Below are positions 1 through 8,170 of a stretch of 64,000 bases of DNA, in pieces (positions within the stretch are counted from its first letter, which is position 1; the number at the start of each line of letters is the position of its first letter). The DNA comes from JAEYZM01 sp943372195. Lineage in GTDB: Bacteria; Bacteroidota; Bacteroidia; Sphingobacteriales; Sphingobacteriaceae. The translations under genes and the position numbers were made by a program. A model generated the notes under the pieces. That model was not told where the DNA came from and made no database searches. It saw only the letters and a list, made by a program, of their open reading frames with translations. The stretch lies in NCBI GenBank assembly GCA_943372195.1, contig CALRXS010000006.1:78191-142190 (forward strand), read 5' to 3'.

Positions 1-2
1 AT

Positions 3-1340
3 TTCCCTAGAGAAAAATCAGATAATACAGTAGCTGTCACGCAAAAGACCGGAAAAGGATATCAGATTGTTTACATCAAGCAGAGAGAAAATAAAACGAA
101 TAATATTAAGACTATGAGTCTCGATGACTTCTTTAAGAAATCATCTCCAAGGCCATATACACCGGAGGTTTCAACAAATTATGTGGTGAGTCAAATTGAT
201 AATAGTTTAATTACAAATACGTATCAGCAGTTTACCGGGGTCGGACCAATCTTTGTGAATTCAAACATTAATGCCTTGATAAAAATTGGAACTGCAGATT
301 TGATGGAAGATCACAGAATTGTCGGAGGTTTCAGACTTGCAGGTAATTTAACAGTGCCAGAATATTTCTTGAGTTATGAAAATTTGAAGAAGAGAATTGA
401 TAAACAATTTATTTTCTACAAGCAGGGTGGTGATGATTTCTTTGGAATTGCGGCTGTGCGTACAAATAGTTATGAATTTAAAACTATTTTAAAATATCCT
501 TTTAACGAACAGCAATCACTTCGTGGTTCGGTGTTTTATAGAAGAGATGAAACGATTGTATTAGGTACCGATAGTTTTACATTGAACATCCCGAATTTCT
601 ATAGAAGTAATATTGGTTTCAGACTTGAATATGTTTATGATAATGTGCGCAACAAAGGATTGAATTTATTTAATGGCACTCGTTTTAAAATTTATGTTGA
701 GCAATTCAAAGAAGTAGGTAATGCTTCAGAGAATATGATCAACTTGGGTTTCGATTTTAGACATTATCAAAAAATACATCGTCAAATTATTTTTGCAAGT
801 AGGGTAGCGGGTTCTAGTTCTATTGCGAAACAAAAAGTGATGTACTATTTAGGTGGTGTTGATGGTTGGTTAATACCTCGTTTCAACAACGAGATACAAG
901 TTGATAGAAATCGATCATATAAATACCAGGCATTAGCCACAAATATGAGAGGCTTCACTCAGAATATTCGTAACGGAAATAATTTCTTGGTGATTAATAC
1001 GGAAGTGCGTGTACCCATATTTGCTTACTTATTAAACAGACCAATCAAATCTGATTTCGTTAAGAACTTTCAATTGATGCCATTCGCAGACTTAGGTGCA
1101 GCATGGGTAGGTAATGACCCATTCAGTTATGAAAATAGATTTAACAGAATTGAAGTACAAGGCGACCCAATAAATGTGGTTGCCATTCAATCAAAATTCC
1201 CTATCGTTGGAGGCTTCGGCTGGGGCGCACGCTCTAGACTTTTAGGTTACTTCATTCGCTTCGACATGGCATGGGGAGTACAAAATAGCATGGTCGCCGA
1301 GAAACCTGTTTACTACGTTTCACTTAGTTTAGATTTCTAA
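3..1340 (+). CDS. Outer-membrane beta-barrel protein, C-terminal part (truncated by window edge)
   Basis: The frame is open from the first bases of the window, so the gene begins upstream; the Met at 114 is probably internal. The visible 445 residues start with a short stretch resembling the end of a beta-propeller (GYQIVYIKQREN). A linker and a long series of alternating beta-strand segments follow, ending SLSLDF with the terminal Phe typical of outer-membrane barrels. Glycine/aromatic motifs near the C-terminus (LMPFADLGAAW, GGFGWGARSRL) resemble the Omp85/surface-antigen (D15) barrel. In Bacteroidota such barrels often follow a TolB-like PD40 propeller, which would fit the N-terminal remnant. 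A membrane-anchored surface or assembly role is inferred. The barrel is fairly secure, the exact family is not. Confidence 0.6.
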   Translation, partial: FPREKSDNTVAVTQKTGKGYQIVYIKQRENKTNNIKTMSLDDFFKKSSPRPYTPEVSTNYVVSQIDNSLITNTYQQFTGVGPIFVNSNINALIKIGTADLMEDHRIVGGFRLAGNLTVPEYFLSYENLKKRIDKQFIFYKQGGDDFFGIAAVRTNSYEFKTILKYPFNEQQSLRGSVFYRRDETIVLGTDSFTLNIPNFYRSNIGFRLEYVYDNVRNKGLNLFNGTRFKIYVEQFKEVGNASENMINLGFDFRHYQKIHRQIIFASRVAGSSSIAKQKVMYYLGGVDGWLIPRFNNEIQVDRNRSYKYQALATNMRGFTQNIRNGNNFLVINTEVRVPIFAYLLNRPIKSDFVKNFQLMPFADLGAAWVGNDPFSYENRFNRIEVQGDPINVVAIQSKFPIVGGFGWGARSRLLGYFIRFDMAWGVQNSMVAEKPVYYVSLSLDF

Positions 1341-1360
1341 AAAATAGCTCTTGATTATTT

Positions 1361-1386
1361 ATGCAGGTTTTTAAATAATCCTGCAT
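1361..1386. terminator. Short hairpin after the barrel gene
   Basis: ATGCAGG (1361-1367) and CCTGCAT (1380-1386) form a 7-bp stem with a 12-nt AT loop, 20 bp after the stop of the barrel gene. There is no strong T-run, so it may be a weak terminator or mRNA 3' end structure. It stands next to a much larger palindrome at 1396-1431. Confidence 0.35.
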
Positions 1387-1395
1387 TCTTACGGT

Positions 1396-1431
1396 ATACT
1401 GGTGGCACGACTTAAGTCGTGCCACCAGTAT
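1396..1431. repeat. Perfect 36-bp REP-like palindrome
   Basis: The 18-nt arm ATACTGGTGGCACGACTT is followed directly by its exact reverse complement, with CTTAAG at the centre. It is GC-richer than its surroundings and lies between two converging genes. The TAA stop of the EamA gene (1412-1414) is inside the palindrome centre, so the last residues of that protein are encoded by one arm. It could work as a bidirectional 3'-end hairpin. Perfect symmetry with no loop is typical of REP/BIME-type dispersed palindromes. Copy number elsewhere is unknown. Confidence 0.75.
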
Positions 1432-2332
1432 TAGTATTTTGTGCCTTAAACACCCCAAAAACATAGTTTTTATTAAACAACACCACCGATACCAAAAGTA
1501 TACCATAAGCTAACACCTTCTGCAAGTTGATTGCTTCGTCGAAGTATACAAACGCTACTATAAAGGCTACAATCGGATTCAAATAAATCAATACCCCCAT
1601 AGTCGATGATGGTAAACCCTTCAATGCGTACAAACTCAAAAACAATGGTATGATTGTAAAGACTAATGATATGATTACTATCTGTGTCCAGAAATGAAAA
1701 TCATTCGGCACTACCAAATTATCTGAGAACGTAAATGGTACAATTAACAAACAAGAAATAATTAATTGTATCAACAACACATTTAATTTATCTACTCCTT
1801 CAATTCTTTTTTGAATAATTAAATAGCCAGCATATAATGCTGCGATGATGTCTGAATAAATTACTTCAGTGATGAACCCCATACCCAACATCACTATACT
1901 TACTAAACACAATGCAATCGATAACCATTTGATTTTACTCAACTCTTCTTTTAAAAAGATGAATGCAAATACAGCGGTAACGATCGGACATACCATGTAC
2001 GCAAAGGCTCCGGCTTGTACACTCACATGATTGATCACATAGATAAATGCAAACCAATTCAATGTGACTAACACACTTGAATAAAAAATTCTAAGTAATA
2101 ACTGACGTCGATTATTTTTATTTAATGACTGAATAAAATTCAAATCTTTTTTGAAAGTCGCTTTTCTAAAAAGTACTACGATTGCGGATGTGAGCAATAA
2201 AGCAGTGAATACTCTAAAGATTAAAATATTTAATGAAGGGTACTCTTTTATAGATCGAAGTGATAATGAGAAGAAGCCCCATATGACTGATGATAAAGCT
2301 CCTGCTAAAAAATATTTTGCTCTAGAATTCAA
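1412..2332 (-). CDS. EamA/DMT-family (RarD-like) membrane transporter
   Basis: A 306-residue polytopic membrane protein with about ten hydrophobic helices in two EamA repeats. The N-terminal half contains SSVIWGFFSLSLR, and the second half starts near SDIIAALYAGYLIIQ. Family members export metabolites or amino acids; the substrate cannot be read from sequence. The start is a TTG at 2332-2330: an in-frame TAA lies four codons upstream and no ATG occurs before the first helix. That TTG follows the ridA stop after a single base, so translation is probably coupled to ridA. The C-terminal residues (about NTGGTT) are encoded by an arm of the 36-bp palindrome. Confidence 0.85.
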   Translation of the reverse strand: MNSRAKYFLAGALSSVIWGFFSLSLRSIKEYPSLNILIFRVFTALLLTSAIVVLFRKATFKKDLNFIQSLNKNNRRQLLLRIFYSSVLVTLNWFAFIYVINHVSVQAGAFAYMVCPIVTAVFAFIFLKEELSKIKWLSIALCLVSIVMLGMGFITEVIYSDIIAALYAGYLIIQKRIEGVDKLNVLLIQLIISCLLIVPFTFSDNLVVPNDFHFWTQIVIISLVFTIIPLFLSLYALKGLPSSTMGVLIYLNPIVAFIVAFVYFDEAINLQKVLAYGILLVSVVLFNKNYVFGVFKAQNTNTGGTT

Positions 2333-2333
2333 C

Positions 2334-2714
2334 TTACGCTTTTACTGCAATCATTGAAATCTCAACGTTCACATTCTTTGGTAATCCTAATACTGCAACC
2401 GTTTCACGAGCTGGGTAATCACCAGAAAAATAAGTATGATACACCTCATTCACAATAGCAAAATGTGCCATGTCTGATAAGAAAATACTTGTCTTCACAA
2501 CATTTGAAAAATCCATTTCCGCCTCACGTAAAATCGTCTTCAAATTTTCCATCACCTGATGTGTCTCTACTTCTATATCACCAACCAATAAATGATCATT
2601 CTCCGGATTAATAGCTATTTGTCCGGAAATATATAATGTATTATTCGCAAACACCGCTTGACTGTAAGGGCCTATTGGCCCTGGTGCTCTTTTTGTGTTT
2701 ATAATTTGCTTCAT
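2334..2714 (-). CDS. ridA: RidA family enamine/imine deaminase
   Basis: A 126-residue protein of the YjgF/YER057c/UK114 family, which hydrolyses reactive 2-aminoacrylate-type enamines released by PLP enzymes. Visible signatures are APGPIGPYSQAV near the N-terminus, YISGQIA, the conserved Arg (about 103) in YPARETVAV, and Glu118 in VNVEISMIAV. The ATG at 2714 was preferred over a longer frame because it gives the usual length and N-terminus (MKQIINTKRAPGPIG). The EamA gene starts one base after its stop. A heptamer repeat array occupies the space upstream. Confidence 0.92.
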   Translation of the reverse strand: MKQIINTKRAPGPIGPYSQAVFANNTLYISGQIAINPENDHLLVGDIEVETHQVMENLKTILREAEMDFSNVVKTSIFLSDMAHFAIVNEVYHTYFSGDYPARETVAVLGLPKNVNVEISMIAVKA

Positions 2715-2721
2715 AAATTTT

Positions 2722-2802
2722 GTATTAAGTATTATGTACAAAGTACAAAGAAAAAAAATACTATGCTGTAAATCTTAATACTTTGTACTTAATACATTGT
2801 AC
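2722..2802. repeat. Inverted pair of 7-bp repeat arrays (GTAC/GTAT type)
   Basis: The left array 2722-2749 reads GTATTAA, GTATTAT, GTACAAA, GTACAAA. After a 25-bp A-rich spacer the right array 2775-2802 reads TTAATAC, TTTGTAC, TTAATAC, ATTGTAC, largely the reverse complement of left-type units. The arrays can fold into a stem-loop in the ridA 5' region, and the right end touches the stop codon of the DUF6728 gene. A 24-bp segment (2774-2797) recurs exactly at 21627-21650. It belongs to a set of heptamer-phased arrays seen at several intergenic sites in this window. Confidence 0.8.
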
Positions 2803-2954
2803 TATTCAGAGAATCTCCTAATCAAATAAATTATCACCCCTACCAAAAACACAATAATAGAAATCTTATTGATCGTGTGCATGGCCTTTAAATTAAAGCT
2901 ACTCGGGCGATTCGGATCTTTTTTTCTAAAGAAATAAGTTAAAACCTCTTTCAT
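2802..2954 (-). CDS. DUF6728-like single-span mini-protein
   Basis: A 50-residue ORF from ATG at 2954 to TAG at 2802-2804. It has a charged N-terminus (MKEVLTYFFRKKDPNRPSSF), then one predicted membrane helix (about residues 31-45, ISIIVFLVGVIIYLI) and a basic tail. The FFRKKDPNRPS segment fits what I recall of the small Bacteroidota family DUF6728, of unknown function. It lies 10 bp downstream of purD in the same direction and could be co-transcribed. The assignment rests on memory of the family, but the frame, composition and spacing support a real gene. Confidence 0.7.
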   Translation of the reverse strand: MKEVLTYFFRKKDPNRPSSFNLKAMHTINKISIIVFLVGVIIYLIRRFSE

Positions 2955-2964
2955 AATTTTATAT

Positions 2965-4245
2965 TTAATAGTTCATTAAATCTTTACCTATATCTCTTCT
3001 AAAATATTTCCCTTCGTACTGTATTTGCTCTGCATATTTATTCGAACGATTCAATGCTTCTTCATTGCTCGAATCTAAACTCGTCACTGCAATTACTCTT
3101 CCACCACTCGTAACAACCTTACCATCTTTCATACTCGTACCTGCATGAAACACATGGCTGTTATGAATGTTTTCTAATGCAGTAATTTCCTTTCCTTTTT
3201 CATAATCTCCAGGGTATCCGCCTGAAACTAACATCACCGTTGCTGCATGACGTGGATCAATCTGAATTCTCTTGTCTGACAATCTCGCATCTGCCACGGC
3301 CATGAATAAATCTACCAAATCATTTTGAATTCGCACCAACACACTCTCCGTTTCTGGGTCGCCCATTCGCACATTATACTCAATCACATATGGCTCTCCT
3401 CCAACATTCATCAATCCGATGAAAATAAATCCTCTGTAATCTATTTCTTCGGATGCCAATCCTTCTACTGTCGGTATCACAATTCGCTCCTCCACCTTCT
3501 TCATGAACTCCTCATTTGCAAAAGGCACCGGTGATATCGAACCCATTCCCCCTGTATTCAATCCGCTGTCTCCCTCACCAATTCTCTTATAATCTTTAGC
3601 CTCTGGCAATATCAAGTAATGATAATTATCTGACAAGACAAACACCGATAATTCTATACCCGATAAAAATTCTTCTACTACAACTTTCTGACTCGCTTCA
3701 CCAAACTTAGCCTCTGCTAACATCAATCGTAATTCTTCTTTCGCCTCGTCTCTATCATCGCAAATCAACACTCCCTTACCCGCCGCTAATCCGTCGGCCT
3801 TCAATACAATCGGTAATGTATGCTGATCTAAATACGCTAATCCTTTTTCTAATTCTTCTTTTGTAAATGTTTCATACGCAGCAGTTGGTATGTTATGTCG
3901 CTGCATAAATCTCTTGCTGTAATCTTTGCTGCCTTCTAATTGGGCACCTTCTTTACTCGGACCAATAACCGGTATATGCATGATCTCTTCATCATCTGCA
4001 AAGAAATCTACAATACCTTTCACCAATGGATCTTCAGGTCCGACTACCACCAAACTAATATCATTCTCCACACAGAAATTCTTGATCGCATCAAAATCTG
4101 TAGCACTCATGTTTACGTTAATTCCGTATTCGGATGTTCCCGCATTTCCAGGTGCGACATACAATTGTGTACAATCTTTACTTTGAGATATTTTCCAAGC
4201 AAATGCCGATTCTCTGCCCCCTGAGCCTAATAGTAAAATGTTCAT
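2965..4245 (-). CDS. purD: Phosphoribosylamine-glycine ligase (GAR synthetase)
   Basis: PurD joins glycine to 5-phosphoribosylamine with ATP, the second step of purine synthesis. The 426-residue product starts MNILLLGSGGRESA, the canonical PurD N-terminus, so the ATG at 4245 is preferred over one 21 bp upstream. ATP-grasp features include VGPEDPLVKGIVD, VLKADGLAAGKGV (around residue 150), TGGMGSISPVP, and YNVRMGDPETESVL with metal-binding acidic residues. Length is normal. It is followed by the DUF6728 mini-gene. A heptamer array lies upstream, between it and the divergent secA. Confidence 0.97.
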   Translation of the reverse strand: MNILLLGSGGRESAFAWKISQSKDCTQLYVAPGNAGTSEYGINVNMSATDFDAIKNFCVENDISLVVVGPEDPLVKGIVDFFADDEEIMHIPVIGPSKEGAQLEGSKDYSKRFMQRHNIPTAAYETFTKEELEKGLAYLDQHTLPIVLKADGLAAGKGVLICDDRDEAKEELRLMLAEAKFGEASQKVVVEEFLSGIELSVFVLSDNYHYLILPEAKDYKRIGEGDSGLNTGGMGSISPVPFANEEFMKKVEERIVIPTVEGLASEEIDYRGFIFIGLMNVGGEPYVIEYNVRMGDPETESVLVRIQNDLVDLFMAVADARLSDKRIQIDPRHAATVMLVSGGYPGDYEKGKEITALENIHNSHVFHAGTSMKDGKVVTSGGRVIAVTSLDSSNEEALNRSNKYAEQIQYEGKYFRRDIGKDLMNY

Positions 4246-4283
4246 TATTGAATTGAATTTGAGCAAAAGTAATAAATAAAAAC

Positions 4284-4373
4284 GTATTGAGTACTGCGTA
4301 TTGAGTACTGCGAAATCGTTCTTAACCCTTAATTCTTAACTCTTAATTAGCATTCTGAATCTTTAATTCTGAA
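4284..4373. repeat. Two adjacent 7-bp repeat arrays between purD and secA
   Basis: Segment 4284-4311 is GTATTGA, GTACTGC, GTATTGA, GTACTGC. Segment 4319-4373 runs in heptamers TTCTTAA, CCCTTAA, TTCTTAA, CTCTTAA, one 6-mer slip (TTAGCA), then TTCTGAA, TCTTTAA, TTCTGAA. The two blocks use unrelated words but share the 7-bp period, and each carries a regularly spaced GTAC or TTAA palindrome. The array ends 9 bp before the candidate secA -7 box. Both flanking genes read away from it. Confidence 0.75.
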
Positions 4374-4382
4374 TCTAAACAT

Positions 4383-4390
4383 TATATTTG
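4383..4390 (+). promoter_or_regulatory. Candidate secA promoter -7 element
   Basis: TATATTTG matches the Bacteroidota sigma -7 consensus TAnnTTTG. It lies 75 bp before the secA ATG, leaving a 5' leader of roughly 70 nt. No clear TTG -33 box is visible at the usual spacing. Confidence 0.45.
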
Positions 4391-4465
4391 TGCTTATGCC
4401 ATTCTGTCAAATACGCCTATTGGCAAGACTTTTGGTAAATGATTTAGAATTATAATTAAAAATAC

Positions 4466-7400
4466 ATGTCAAATTTCATTACTTCTTTTGTATCCAAGTT
4501 ATTCGGGAACAAATCAGATAGAGATATAAAGGAAATTACTCCGGTTGTTGAGAAGATTAAAGCTGAATATGAGAAATTGCAGTCAATTAGTCATGATGAG
4601 CTGAGAGCTAAAACCCTCGATTTCAAAAAAAGAATCAAAGAGCACACATCCGAAGTAGCCTCTGAAATAAAAAGCATTAAAGATAGAGTTGAAAGCGACC
4701 TTAGCATCGACATGACTGAGAAGGTTGATTTATATACGCAAATCGATAAGTTAGAGAAAAGAGAAAACGAATTAATTGAAGAAGCTCTTCTTGAAATTCT
4801 TCCGGAAGCTTTCGCTGTTGTAAAAGAAACTGCAAAGAGATTTTCTGAAAACGAATTCATAGAAGTTACTGCAACTGATGCTGACAAAGAATTAGCTGCA
4901 TACAAACAAAATGTTGTGATCAAAGGCGATAAAGCTTTGCATCATCGTACATGGATTGCCGCAGGTAATGAAATGACTTGGGGCATGGTGCACTATGATG
5001 TACAGCTTATCGGTGGTTATGTACTTCACTCTGGTAAAATTTCTGAGATGGGTACTGGTGAAGGTAAAACTTTAGTAGCTACTCTACCTGCATACCTTAA
5101 CGCTCTTGCTGGTAAAGGAGTTCACATCGTTACAGTGAATGATTACTTAGCACGTCGTGATAGTGAATGGATGGGTCCATTGTATGAATTCCATGGCTTA
5201 ACTGTTGACTGTATTGATAAACATCAACCGAATTCTCAAGCAAGAAGAAATGCTTATCAAGCTGATATAACATTTGGTACGAACAATGAATTTGGTTTCG
5301 ACTACCTAAGAGATAACATGGCGCATAGTCCAGAAGACTTAGTGCAACGTAAACTTCATTTCGCAATGGTCGATGAGGTTGACTCTGTATTGATTGATGA
5401 TGCGAGAACACCATTGATTATATCAGGACCTATACCTCGTGGTGATCAACATGAGTTTTATGATTTGAAACCACGCATCGAACGCTTGGTGAATGCTCAG
5501 AAAAATTATTTGAACACTGCATTGTTAGATGCAAAGAAATTAATTGCTGACAATAAAGTTGATGATGGCGGATTAGCATTGTTGCGTGCTTTCAGAGGCT
5601 TACCGAAAAATAAAGCATTAATAAAATTCTTAAGTGAAACTGGTAATCGTCAAATTTTAACGAAGACTGAAAACTTCTACATGCAAGATCAACAAAGAGA
5701 AATGCATAAAGTAGATGCTGAACTTTATTTTGTTATCGACGAAAAAAATAATTCAATAGAGCTTACTGAAAAAGGTATCGAATTAATTACCTCATCAGGT
5801 GAAGATGCTAATTTCTTTATACTCCCGGATGTGGGCTCTGAAATAGCTGAAATCGAAAAGGCAACATTGAGCGACGCAGAAAAGATTCAACGTAAAGATG
5901 AATTGATGCGCGACTTCTCAATTAAGTCTGAACGTATTCACTCAGTGAATCAATTATTAAAAGCATATACACTTTTCGAAAAAGATGTTGAGTACATCAT
6001 CGATGGTGGCAAAATAAAAATTGTCGACGAACAAACTGGTCGTATCATGGAAGGTCGTCGTTACTCTGACGGCTTACACCAAGCAATTGAAGCAAAAGAA
6101 AATGTGAAGGTTGAAGATGCTACGCAAACGTATGCAACTGTTACACTTCAAAATTATTTCAGAATGTATCACAAGCTTTGTGGTATGACGGGTACAGCTA
6201 CTACTGAAGCTGGCGAGTTCTGGGAAATTTACAAATTAGATGTTGTTGAAATTCCGACAAACAGACCTGTTTCACGTAAAGACAATGAAGATAAAGTTTA
6301 TAAAACAAAGCGTGAAAAATACAATGCTGTTGTTGAAGAAATTGTAGAGCTAACATCCAACGGAAGACCAGTACTTGTAGGTACTACTTCTGTAGAGATT
6401 TCTGAATTGCTAAGTAGAATGTTAAAACTTCGTGGTATTAAACACCAAGTGTTGAACGCGAAACTTCATCAGAAAGAAGCCGACATCGTTGCCGAAGCTG
6501 GTAAGTCGGGTACTGTAACAATCGCTACGAATATGGCAGGTCGTGGTACCGACATTAAGTTGGGTGAGAATGTGAAAGAGGCAGGCGGACTTGCAATCAT
6601 TGGTACTGAGAGACATGATTCACGTCGTGTTGATAGACAGTTAAGAGGTCGTGCAGGTCGTCAAGGTGACCCAGGATCATCGCAATTCTTCGTTTCATTA
6701 GAAGATGATTTAATGAGGATGTTTGGTTCTGGTAGAATTGCATCGTTGATGGATCGCATGGGATTAGAAGAAGGTGAAGTGATTCAACATTCAATGATTA
6801 CTAAATCTATTGAACGTGCTCAGAAAAAAGTAGAAGAAAACAACTTCGGTATACGTAAGCGTTTGTTAGAATATGATGATGTGATGAACTCACAACGTTC
6901 TGTGATTTATAACAAGCGTCACAATGCATTATTCGGTGAGCGTTTAGATGTTGATGTCGACAATATGTTAATCGATATCTGCGAAGAATTAGTAGCGCAA
7001 TATCAAGATGAGAAAAATTACGAAGGCTTCAGATTAGAAATGATTCGTTTGTTCTCTGTCGATGTTGAGTTCTCTGAAGATGATTTCTTAAATTCTAAAT
7101 CAGATAAAATTGTTGATCAATTGTATCATCAATTAAATGATTTCTACCAACGTAAATCAGCACGTATGGCTGAGATGACTTTCCCGGTGGTGAAAGATGT
7201 TTATGAGAACCGCGGACAAACGATTGAAAATATTGTAGTGCCATTTACTGATGGTATCAAACAAATTCAAATTACTACGAATCTTAAAAAAGCATTCGAT
7301 ACACAAGGTAAAGATTTAGTAAAATCATTTGAACGTTCTGTAGTACTTGCATTAATTGATGATGCTTGGAAAGAACATTTACGTGAGATGGATGAATTAA

Positions 7401-7780
7401 AACAATCTGTTCAAAATGCAGTCTACGAACAAAAAGATCCTTTGTTGATTTACAAATTCGAATCGTTTGAATTATTTAAGCAAATGATTTCTACAGTGAA
7501 CAAAGATACTTTGAGTTTTATATTTAAAGGTAGCATTCCGAGTCAAGCATCATCAGATGATGTGAAAGAAGCTCGCAACATGCCTCGTAACGATAGCAAA
7601 GTAAAAACTAGTAGACCAGAGAATTCAATCGCTGACCCTAGTGCAGGTGGTATACCTGAAATGCCTCAACCTAAAGCACAGCCAGTGCGTGTTGAGCAGA
7701 AGACAGGCAGAAACGATCCTTGCCCTTGTGGTAGTGGTAAAAAATATAAGAATTGTCACGGCGCTGCCGAAACAGTATAA
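4466..7780 (+). CDS. secA: Preprotein translocase ATPase SecA
   Basis: SecA drives unfolded preproteins through SecYEG. The 1104-residue length is typical of Bacteroidota SecA, longer than the E. coli protein. Visible elements are Walker A GTGEGKT near residue 195, the DEVD box near 302 (MVDEVDSVLIDDARTPL), preprotein-binding and NBD2 motifs (GRGTDIKLG near 692, RQLRGRAGRQGDPG near 722), and a C-terminal SEC-C zinc motif CPCGSGKKYKNCH (about 1085-1098) that binds SecB or ribosomes. A SPOR-domain gene starts 3 bp after the stop. Substrates here would include the lipoproteins and T9SS proteins encoded in this window. Confidence 0.98.
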   Translation: MSNFITSFVSKLFGNKSDRDIKEITPVVEKIKAEYEKLQSISHDELRAKTLDFKKRIKEHTSEVASEIKSIKDRVESDLSIDMTEKVDLYTQIDKLEKRENELIEEALLEILPEAFAVVKETAKRFSENEFIEVTATDADKELAAYKQNVVIKGDKALHHRTWIAAGNEMTWGMVHYDVQLIGGYVLHSGKISEMGTGEGKTLVATLPAYLNALAGKGVHIVTVNDYLARRDSEWMGPLYEFHGLTVDCIDKHQPNSQARRNAYQADITFGTNNEFGFDYLRDNMAHSPEDLVQRKLHFAMVDEVDSVLIDDARTPLIISGPIPRGDQHEFYDLKPRIERLVNAQKNYLNTALLDAKKLIADNKVDDGGLALLRAFRGLPKNKALIKFLSETGNRQILTKTENFYMQDQQREMHKVDAELYFVIDEKNNSIELTEKGIELITSSGEDANFFILPDVGSEIAEIEKATLSDAEKIQRKDELMRDFSIKSERIHSVNQLLKAYTLFEKDVEYIIDGGKIKIVDEQTGRIMEGRRYSDGLHQAIEAKENVKVEDATQTYATVTLQNYFRMYHKLCGMTGTATTEAGEFWEIYKLDVVEIPTNRPVSRKDNEDKVYKTKREKYNAVVEEIVELTSNGRPVLVGTTSVEISELLSRMLKLRGIKHQVLNAKLHQKEADIVAEAGKSGTVTIATNMAGRGTDIKLGENVKEAGGLAIIGTERHDSRRVDRQLRGRAGRQGDPGSSQFFVSLEDDLMRMFGSGRIASLMDRMGLEEGEVIQHSMITKSIERAQKKVEENNFGIRKRLLEYDDVMNSQRSVIYNKRHNALFGERLDVDVDNMLIDICEELVAQYQDEKNYEGFRLEMIRLFSVDVEFSEDDFLNSKSDKIVDQLYHQLNDFYQRKSARMAEMTFPVVKDVYENRGQTIENIVVPFTDGIKQIQITTNLKKAFDTQGKDLVKSFERSVVLALIDDAWKEHLREMDELKQSVQNAVYEQKDPLLIYKFESFELFKQMISTVNKDTLSFIFKGSIPSQASSDDVKEARNMPRNDSKVKTSRPENSIADPSAGGIPEMPQPKAQPVRVEQKTGRNDPCPCGSGKKYKNCHGAAETV

Positions 7781-7783
7781 ATT

Positions 7784-8170
7784 ATGAAAACTAGGTTTCT
7801 GTTTATTTTAATTCTTCTTTCAAAATTCGCATGGTCACAAGATACTGCAAAAGTAAACTGGATCATCGACAATAAAATAGATGTACTTCTACAAAAGAAA
7901 TTAGAATTAGATCAACAGAAACCGAGTATTCAAGGATTCAGAGTGCAACTATATTACGGAGGCAATAGAACCGAAGCCCTCGAACTCAAATCTAAATTTG
8001 CACAACTACACCCTGATGTTGAATCATACCTCATCTATCAACAACCTTACTTCCGCTTACGTGTAGGCGATTTCAGATCTAGATTAGAAGCATATAAACT
8101 CATGAAGAAAGTTGAAAAAGAATTTCCTTCAGTGTTTATAGTGAATGATGAGATTAATTTTCCGAAGTAA
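7784..8170 (+). CDS. Secreted SPOR-domain protein
   Basis: A 128-residue protein with an N-terminal signal peptide (MKTRFLFILILLSKFAWSQ, cleavage after about residue 18) and a single C-terminal SPOR-like fold (about 48-125). The pattern GFRVQLYYGGNRTEA, then a helix, then YFRLRVGDFRSRLEAYKLMKK is typical of SPOR domains, which bind denuded peptidoglycan glycan strands at division sites. It is periplasmic. It starts 3 bp after secA, so probably shares its mRNA. Its TAA is immediately followed by the stop codon of the converging tex gene with no spacer. Confidence 0.8.
   Translation: MKTRFLFILILLSKFAWSQDTAKVNWIIDNKIDVLLQKKLELDQQKPSIQGFRVQLYYGGNRTEALELKSKFAQLHPDVESYLIYQQPYFRLRVGDFRSRLEAYKLMKKVEKEFPSVFIVNDEINFPK

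Noticed and set aside
1324..1506. Small minus-strand ORF overlapping the palindrome
   Set aside because: It overlaps the end of the EamA gene in another frame, shows no family features, and includes the palindrome.
6268..6283. TGTTTCACGTAAAGAC in secA, resembling parS
   Set aside because: Only the left half-site matches; four of the six right-hand positions differ, and it is coding sequence.
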